Positions 59,373 to 64,000 of a DNA stretch of 64,000 nt are shown piece by piece. This stretch comes from Lachnospiraceae bacterium (GTDB lineage Bacteria; Bacillota; Clostridia; Lachnospirales; Lachnospiraceae), in the NCBI GenBank assembly GCA_017542245.1, contig JAFXXN010000107.1:100882-164881 (forward strand), given 5' to 3'. A program made the translations under genes and the position numbers. Every line of letters begins with the position of its first letter. The stretch's first letter is position 1. Under the pieces are notes generated by a model. That model made no database searches and was not told the origin of the DNA. It saw nothing but the letters and a program-made list of their open reading frames with translations.

Positions 59373-61133
59373 CTATTTTAAAGAAATAACTATAGCAGGA
59401 CAGATTCCATATCCTTCATCAACATACATCCCCCATTCACTTATGCTCCCATCTCCGAAAAAAAACACAGCTTCCGCGTTATTAAATCCAGGGGAACGTA
59501 ACCAGATATCTCCACATACAGCAAGTTTTTCCGATTCCGGTATTCCACCAGTAAATTCTCTTCGGTCAAAAAGCATATCCTTATTTATTATTTCTTCCGG
59601 TAAAATAAATCTCTTTCGTTCTCCCCCCGTCACTGCGTCTATATCTGATGCTTTTGCATATTTTGTACTACTTCGTCTCCGATTAAAGTCCCTGATATAA
59701 TTCCACATTTCATCAGATTTACCTGCCGAAGTAAGCCTATCTCTCTCTTTGGCATCATAATCTTTAAAACCATAACTGGTATTAGTCATATCTTCTAATG
59801 ACAGAAGAAAGACTTTATCATCGGTGTCAGGACCACCTACCGAATTAAAATACGGATTGTTTTCGTTTTTCAAATGAGCTGTTTTAATGATTTCTTTTTC
59901 CGAATCATTAAATGCATAATTATAAAAATCATTATTGAGCCAACTCCTCAATGTACAAGTAGCCCATGTTGTATCTTCTTTTGTTTCATTATATCGTCGA
60001 ACATCAAGAACATATTTACTAAATAGCAGTGCCTCCTTTCCATCATTTGATAATACAACCCATTCAATCGGTTCCTTTCCATTATTAAAATTATTATCTT
60101 GTTCAAACGATCCTAATACTACTATATCACCCTGTTTAATATCCGATCGAATTATAATTGGTTCCTGAGAGGGATCTTGTACAGCTGTAGGTATTAAGTT
60201 CTGAATGTCTTCGATTCTCTGCTTATTTAACTTCTCATTAATTTCATTTGTCAATTCAATATAAATCGCAGGACGAATGGTATGTAGAAGAAGGTCTCCA
60301 ACATCATTACCTTGTAAATTTACTCTTCCATTTGGAATAACATTTGTGACTTCAGAATCACGTTCACCCGGTGTACGGAGATACCAATAACAACTGGACT
60401 CATAATCTTTAGTCGGATATGTAGTATCTACCCACGGACATTGTGCCAATACATACGCAGTCGGTGCGCATCTACGAGCAATGTCACCATTCTCACTTTT
60501 GTATTCTTTGCTAAACCCATATTCTGTATTTAAAACATCATCTGCTGAGAGTAGAAATACATTGTCATATGTATCATTTCCACCATATGTATCATATTTC
60601 GGATTATTATGATTCTCTAAATAGCTCTTTATTATGAGTGCTTTTTCTCTATCATTAAAAGCGCTATTATAAAATTCACTATTAAGCCAACTCCTTAATG
60701 TACAGTTTTCCCAAGTAATTGCAGTTTTTTTCTCATTAAATCGCTTGAATTCAAGTGCATATTTGCTTAATAACAATAATTTTTCTCCGTCGTTTGAAAG
60801 TACTATCCACTCAATAGGTTCTTTTCCATTATCAAAATTATTATCTTGCTCATATGAACCAAATGTCACAATAAGCCCTGTATATCCTTCTAAACTATTT
60901 TCTGAAAAAGGAGCAGTTGATATATCTGTAGATTCCGGTATAGGAGATGATGTAATCGTCTCTGAAGGATTATTAGTAGGTATATCTGACATTTGTTCCG
61001 GAATACTTTCCGTTACTGGATATGCTGTTGTTGCTTGAGCCGCACTGGGTTCTTCACTCTTGCTACTACATGACGTAAGCACCAGTACAAGGCATAGAAT
61101 GAAAGCAAATAACTTCAGTGTTGTTCTTTTCAT
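59373..61133 (-). CDS. Lipoprotein with two DUF6273 domains
   Basis: A 586-residue lipoprotein. The signal peptide ends in the lipobox LVLTSC (Cys near residue 22), followed by a Ser/Thr/Pro-rich linker (about 25-80). Two DUF6273 units follow (about 85-290 and 325-586), each with GSYEQDNNF or GSFEQDNNF, NGKEPIEWVVLSNDG, TLRSWLN, VFLLS and a terminal RPAIYI or CPAIVI. The second unit has an insertion of about 60 residues (DIDAVTGGERKRFILPEEI). The start at 61133 has GAGGAG upstream. Related to the other two DUF6273 genes. Confidence 0.87.
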   Translation of the reverse strand: MKRTTLKLFAFILCLVLVLTSCSSKSEEPSAAQATTAYPVTESIPEQMSDIPTNNPSETITSSPIPESTDISTAPFSENSLEGYTGLIVTFGSYEQDNNFDNGKEPIEWIVLSNDGEKLLLLSKYALEFKRFNEKKTAITWENCTLRSWLNSEFYNSAFNDREKALIIKSYLENHNNPKYDTYGGNDTYDNVFLLSADDVLNTEYGFSKEYKSENGDIARRCAPTAYVLAQCPWVDTTYPTKDYESSCYWYLRTPGERDSEVTNVIPNGRVNLQGNDVGDLLLHTIRPAIYIELTNEINEKLNKQRIEDIQNLIPTAVQDPSQEPIIIRSDIKQGDIVVLGSFEQDNNFNNGKEPIEWVVLSNDGKEALLFSKYVLDVRRYNETKEDTTWATCTLRSWLNNDFYNYAFNDSEKEIIKTAHLKNENNPYFNSVGGPDTDDKVFLLSLEDMTNTSYGFKDYDAKERDRLTSAGKSDEMWNYIRDFNRRRSSTKYAKASDIDAVTGGERKRFILPEEIINKDMLFDRREFTGGIPESEKLAVCGDIWLRSPGFNNAEAVFFFGDGSISEWGMYVDEGYGICPAIVISLK

Positions 61134-61210
61134 AAAAAGATCTCCTCGTAAACAAAAACTCTTCATAAACTCTGCTTTTAGTTTTGGTAAAAAAATTACC
61201 CTTATAAATT

Positions 61211-61239
61211 ATTATACTTTTTCCCTCTGAAAATATCAA
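61211..61239 (-). promoter_or_regulatory. Promoter of the DUF6273 lipoprotein gene
   Basis: Minus strand: -35 TTGATA (61239-61234), 17 bp spacer, -10 TATAAT (61216-61211). It abuts the IS256 remnant. Confidence 0.7.
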
Positions 61240-61249
61240 GAAAATATTG

Positions 61250-61391
61250 GTAATGTCTAGTCCTTTCAGCTTCCAGCATTTCTTTGATAGTTCCACCAAA
61301 CAGATCTATACTCCTAAAGGAGCTACTGGATAATCTGGCGCTTGCCATCGGTCATCTTAACTTTGTGTACAGTTTTCTTTTCTTTTGCCAT
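61250..61391 (-). pseudogene. IS256-family transposase remnant (5' end only)
   Basis: From ATG at 61391 the minus strand reads MAKEKKTVHKVKMTDGKRQI, then two in-frame stops, then in another frame FGGTIKEMLEAE. These match the N-terminus of IS256/Mutator transposases, where the order is KRxIIQ..LL, EY and LLGGTIKEMLEAE. Both stops and a frameshift or deletion are present and the remaining nine-tenths of the gene is missing. No terminal inverted repeat was identified. Confidence 0.75.
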
Positions 61392-61504
61392 AATAATAGG
61401 TCTTCCTCAATTTTCTTTTAAACATTATAACTTATTTTGGGTTCAAAATAAAGTTAAAGAAGAATTATAAATGCTAAAATAAAAATGTACAAAAACGATT
61501 TTTG

Positions 61505-61533
61505 TTTACATCGCTACCAAAAGCTGATATTAT
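61505..61533 (+). promoter_or_regulatory. Promoter of the Pr6Pr-like gene
   Basis: -35 TTTACA (61505-61510), 17 bp spacer, -10 TATTAT (61528-61533). Confidence 0.6.
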
Positions 61534-61590
61534 GGTTGTTATAATAACAATTGTACATTTAAGGAGCATTCCAAATATATAAGGAGAAGC

Positions 61591-62271
61591 ATGCTTATGC
61601 AAATGGCTGAGAAAAAAGTTTTGATGAATAAATACTTACTTATAGTCACCAATATCCTGCTGGTCATTTTCACGGCAATCGGATTATGGTTGATGTTCTC
61701 ACGCCGTTCCGCTGCTTCACCTTCAGAATTTTTGGCGAAAGGCTTTCGGAACTTCAAGTATTTTACCACCCTTTCAAATGTGTTCTGCGGATTGACTGCC
61801 TTTTCTTATCTTCTTGCGCTCCTTTTTACTAAAAACTTGAGAATCTGGAAAATCCTTAACACAGTCAAAATAATGTCCTCTTCAGCTGTCGGTGTAACTT
61901 TCATCGTCGTTCTTGCATTCCTAGGCCCGATGTATGGCTTCAACAGGACGTATCGTAGTTCAAACTTATGGTTTCACCTGCTTATCCCAGTTTTCGCAAT
62001 GATAGAATTCTGTTTTATCAAGTTCGAGTATCCCTTTAATAAAACATTCTATGCCGGAATCCCTGTAGCTATCTACGGGATAACATATCTTCTTAATAAC
62101 ATCATCAACGGCACTGGAACATATCTAGATACAAATGACTTTTACGGATTTCTCAGGTGGGGATACCCTATAGGCATCCTTGCTTTCATAGTGATACTTC
62201 TTTTAGGATGGGGTATAGCATGCCTGCTGAGATTCATACGGAAGTTATCTTTAAACAATCAGTCGCTTTAG
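61591..62271 (+). CDS. Pr6Pr-like six-helix membrane protein
   Basis: A 226-residue protein with about six membrane helices resembling the Pr6Pr (FAR-17a/AIG1-like) family. SNLWFHLLIPVFAMIEFCF contains the His near the end of helix 4 that is typical of the family, and FKYFTTLSNVFCGLTAFSYLL is the conserved second helix. AAGGAG lies before two possible starts (61591 and 61597). Function unknown; eukaryotic relatives are lipid hydrolases, but transfer of that role to bacteria is unsupported. Confidence 0.75.
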   Translation: MLMQMAEKKVLMNKYLLIVTNILLVIFTAIGLWLMFSRRSAASPSEFLAKGFRNFKYFTTLSNVFCGLTAFSYLLALLFTKNLRIWKILNTVKIMSSSAVGVTFIVVLAFLGPMYGFNRTYRSSNLWFHLLIPVFAMIEFCFIKFEYPFNKTFYAGIPVAIYGITYLLNNIINGTGTYLDTNDFYGFLRWGYPIGILAFIVILLLGWGIACLLRFIRKLSLNNQSL

Positions 62272-62275
62272 CAAA

Positions 62276-62308
62276 AAGAGTGCTGAAACCTACGGCACTC
62301 TTAATAAT
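62276..62308 (+). terminator. Weak terminator after the Pr6Pr-like gene
   Basis: Stem AAGAGTGC/GCACTCTT with an 11-base loop and only a short T/A-rich tail. Confidence 0.5.
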
Positions 62309-62397
62309 CCACACTGCTATATATTATTATATTATTTGTATAAAATCTATTATTTCGCTAAATCCGCGTTTAATGAAATAATGGCATGTAAATCCAC

Positions 62398-63009
62398 TTA
62401 TTTATAACAATTTATATCTATATCGTTATCCCACCATAATTTACGTTCCAGCAGGTCTTTTATAACATTTTCATCAACTAATCTATAATTATAAAGGTCT
62501 GTACCTACATTAAATCCATATGGTCTATACAGACCGCCTCCTCTGTGTATATGGCCAAACAATGTTTGGTAATACTTATCATGATCCTTTGGTCTGTGCG
62601 TCAGGAAAAACTTTTGTCCGCATAGTTCTACATAGTCATTTAATTTTACATCGTCAAAATTATATTCATTTATGCAATATTCTTTAAACTTTTCCAGAGA
62701 TCCATCAAAGTGATCATCTATTACACGTTCTTCTGAATTGCCAATGATAAGTACTATATGAGCGTTAACCATCCGCGATACAGACAGTCCACTATCGAAA
62801 TCATTCTCATTTGATGAATAGTTATAATTGATGAAATCACCTATGGCATAAATCACATCATCCTTTTGAACCTGGCTGTTCCAGATTTTTATCTGTTGGT
62901 GCATATATTCATCTGCAGTATTAAACGGACGCATCTCACGGGTCAATATATCAACAGAATCAGCTCCGAAATGCGTATCTGCAGTAAACCATAAATGTCT
63001 TTGTGACAC
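62398..63009 (-). CDS. Calcineurin-like metallophosphoesterase
   Basis: A 203-residue dinuclear-metal phosphoesterase. The metal-binding motifs are in order: TADTHFG, AIGDF, IGNSEE (in place of GNH), FLTHRP and LFGHIHRGG. The middle GN(H/D) motif reads GNS, so the catalytic His may be missing or supplied elsewhere. It starts at GTG 63009 with GGGAGG 8 bp upstream, 44 bp after a Phd-type antitoxin gene on the same strand. Similar small enzymes act on nucleotides or RNA ends; the substrate here is unknown. Confidence 0.88.
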   Translation of the reverse strand: MSQRHLWFTADTHFGADSVDILTREMRPFNTADEYMHQQIKIWNSQVQKDDVIYAIGDFINYNYSSNENDFDSGLSVSRMVNAHIVLIIGNSEERVIDDHFDGSLEKFKEYCINEYNFDDVKLNDYVELCGQKFFLTHRPKDHDKYYQTLFGHIHRGGGLYRPYGFNVGTDLYNYRLVDENVIKDLLERKLWWDNDIDINCYK

Positions 63010-63053
63010 GTCAATTTCCTCCCAAAAACCAAGTTTCTATCTTTCGTCGACAA

Positions 63054-63305
63054 TCACTGAATATTCGTGCCGGCGAGTGCCTGACGTGCATTTTTCGTCT
63101 TGCCAGCTTTAATCTGTTCCTCTGATGTGGCTATGTCTGCATACATAGCCCACTTTCCCTGGAGACTCTTAAAAACATCCATGCTCATAAGCACCATATC
63201 ACCATAACCATTTTGGGTAATATAAATTGGTTCATCAGACTTATGGCAAAGTTCTGAGATGTTAGACGTATTTTTCAACTCTTTAATAGGAATAATTTCT
63301 GGCAT
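63054..63305 (-). CDS. Phd/YefM-family antitoxin
   Basis: An 83-residue antitoxin-like protein. IIPIKELKNTSNISELCHKSDEPIYITQNGYGDMVLMSMD is the DNA-binding Phd domain; the C-terminal tail (EEQIKAGKTKNARQAL) is the toxin-binding region. The start at 63305 has AAGGAGG 8 bp upstream. No RelE/Doc toxin is adjacent; the next gene on the strand is a metallophosphoesterase, 44 bp away. Either the toxin is lost or the phosphoesterase is the partner. Confidence 0.88.
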   Translation of the reverse strand: MPEIIPIKELKNTSNISELCHKSDEPIYITQNGYGDMVLMSMDVFKSLQGKWAMYADIATSEEQIKAGKTKNARQALAGTNIQ

Positions 63306-63616
63306 AACAAAACCTCCTTCCATATGGGATTATAATGCCATAATTATCTCATATTTGCAAGGATAATTTCATGATATAAGGTAGATTCAGAACATACTCA
63401 ACACGATTTTTGCTTACAGAGCTATTGCATCCATATAATTATATAGGATAGCTTGGCAAAGTCTCTTCTTAATTTGATATTATTTCTTCGGTACACCTTT
63501 TCATACACCTTATCTGGCGAAAAAAGGCGGACATCTGCGAATAAATACAAAAATTCAAATAAAATAAAAAACCCTAAAATCATTGAAAAAACAGTGATTT
63601 CAAGGTTTTTTTAGAG
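63306..63616. other. Intergenic region between Phd gene and tRNA-Cys
   Basis: An AT-rich stretch of about 310 bp. It carries a TATAAT on the minus strand near 63330 without a good -35 box, and the terminator of the tRNA transcript (63560-63612). No gene seen. Confidence 0.5.
63560..63612 (-). terminator. Terminator of the rRNA-tRNA transcript
   Basis: On the minus strand AACC...AAATCA pairs with TGATTT...GGTT around an A/T loop and is followed by TTTTTTATTTT. It lies just after tRNA-Cys. Confidence 0.75.
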
Positions 63617-63688
63617 AGGCGACAATCGGATTCGAACCGATGAATCAGGGTGTTGCAGACCCACGCCTTACCACTTGGCTATGTCGCC
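63617..63688 (-). tRNA. tRNA-Cys (anticodon GCA)
   Basis: The acceptor GGCGACA pairs with TGTCGCC, discriminator T. The D-loop AAGTGGTAAGGC, anticodon loop CTGCAAC and T-loop GGTTCGAATCC are all present. CCA is not encoded. Confidence 0.95.
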
Positions 63689-63701
63689 ATAATTAAGAAA
63701 A

Positions 63702-63773
63702 CTCCCCGAGTTGGGCTCGAACCAACAACCCCTCGGTTAACAGCCGAGTGCTCTACCATTGAGCTATCGAGGA
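63702..63773 (-). tRNA. tRNA-Asn (anticodon GTT)
   Basis: The acceptor TCCTCGA pairs with TCGGGGA (one T-G), discriminator G. The D-arm GCTCAATGGTAGAGC, anticodon loop CTGTTAA and T-loop GGTTCGAGCCC are present. CCA is not encoded. It lies 13 bp upstream of tRNA-Cys in the transcript. Confidence 0.95.
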
Positions 63774-63821
63774 ATAGACATTTTACATCATCCCAACCAC
63801 TACCAGGGAACTCGCCGCAGC

Positions 63822-63848
63822 GCCCTCCCATTGAGCTATCGAGGAATA
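63822..63848 (-). pseudogene. Partial duplicate of the tRNA-Asn 5' half
   Basis: This 27 bp segment repeats 63750-63776 (21 bp identical, 2 mismatches in the other 6). It keeps the acceptor 5' strand and D-arm and then runs into unrelated sequence without an anticodon stem or T-arm, so it cannot be a working tRNA. It sits between 23S rRNA and tRNA-Asn. Confidence 0.75.
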
Positions 63849-63912
63849 AACAAACATAAAGAACAAGATTCGCTTAGACACTAGTCTATGCAGACATCAG
63901 CCTTTGAACCTT

Positions 63913-64000
63913 CAGGTCAAGCCCTCGGCCTATTAGTAGCAGTCAGCTCCATGCATTACTGCACTTCCACACCTGCCCTATCTACCTCGTCGTCTTCAAG
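63913..64000 (-). rRNA. 23S rRNA, 3' end (partial)
   Basis: On the minus strand the sequence runs TTGAAGACGACGAGGTAGAT ... GCTGACTGCTACTAATAGGC ... GAGGGCTTGACC, the conserved 3' end of bacterial 23S rRNA. The rest lies beyond the window. The exact 3' end is approximate. Confidence 0.93.

Noticed and set aside
61066-61299. Possible 77-residue gene on the minus strand
   Set aside because: It overlaps the lipoprotein start and the IS256 relic out of frame.
63774-63912. 5S rRNA between 23S and tRNA-Asn
   Set aside because: None of the conserved 5S sequences are present on the minus strand here.

Overview
The window looks like the chromosome of a low-GC Gram-positive anaerobe of the Lachnospiraceae (Butyrivibrio, Pseudobutyrivibrio or a relative). 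The evidence is family content: DUF4317, GHL10, tandem DUF6273 proteins, DUF4153/DUF2975/Xre, a Bce-type peptide-sensing module and a membrane-anchored GH5 cellulase. Promoters are mostly near-consensus sigma-A type with 16-17 bp spacers, and ribosome sites are strong AGGAGG. The placement is inference; no sequence search was run. There is no prophage, CRISPR array or intact transposase.

Layout. 1-1432: a heavy-metal efflux operon on the minus strand (ArsR repressor, small HMA chaperone, P-type ATPase cut by the window edge) with a clear operator. 1447-8738: surface-sugar genes on the plus strand (rfbC, glf, anchored GH5, galK, O-antigen-ligase-like protein). 8768-16352: DUF4317, a secreted GHL10 glycosidase, an MMPL/heptad-repeat export pair and a TetR regulator. 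16491-20924: a solute-binding protein fused to an Ig-like domain, a DUF3592 protein and a propeller-DUF3089 fusion. 21043-26674: an acyltransferase/GT8/GT8-acyltransferase operon divergent from an LtaS/OpgB-like phosphoglycerol transferase, probably a glycolipid or envelope-polymer locus. 26728-32596: a TIR-TM-Sel1 protein, a small exported protein and an Xre-controlled membrane operon. 32640-40390: two two-component systems, a small alarmone synthetase and a Bce ABC transporter with a BceR-like operator. 40536-46513: an amino-acid ABC importer operon that also carries two APH-fold kinases, one with a STAS domain, and a fucosyltransferase-like gene. 46642-61391: three DUF6273 proteins, GH29 fucosidase, acyltransferase, SDR, FecR-LRR protein, a Thr-rich leader peptide, a zinc-ribbon protein, a gene broken by two in-frame stops and an IS256 remnant. 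61505-64000: membrane protein, Phd antitoxin plus metallophosphoesterase, then tRNA-Cys, tRNA-Asn and the 3' end of 23S rRNA, all on the minus strand.

How the parts connect. Most of the content serves the cell surface: polysaccharide precursors (dTDP-rhamnose, UDP-galactofuranose), polymerisation or ligation, lipid acylation, phosphoglycerol decoration, exported adhesin-like DUF6273 and LRR proteins, and envelope-stress sensing (Bce). Intergenic DNA holds several small repeat families: GGCGACAG palindromes just 3' of minus-strand stop codons, a 102 bp MITE-like element with 13 bp terminal inverted repeats, and a pair of roughly 100 bp elements whose hairpin stems covary.

The best candidates for something undescribed are the transporter-kinase operon, the GT8/PlsC fusion locus, the TIR-TM-Sel1 protein and the orphan leader peptide whose terminator lies inside its own codons.
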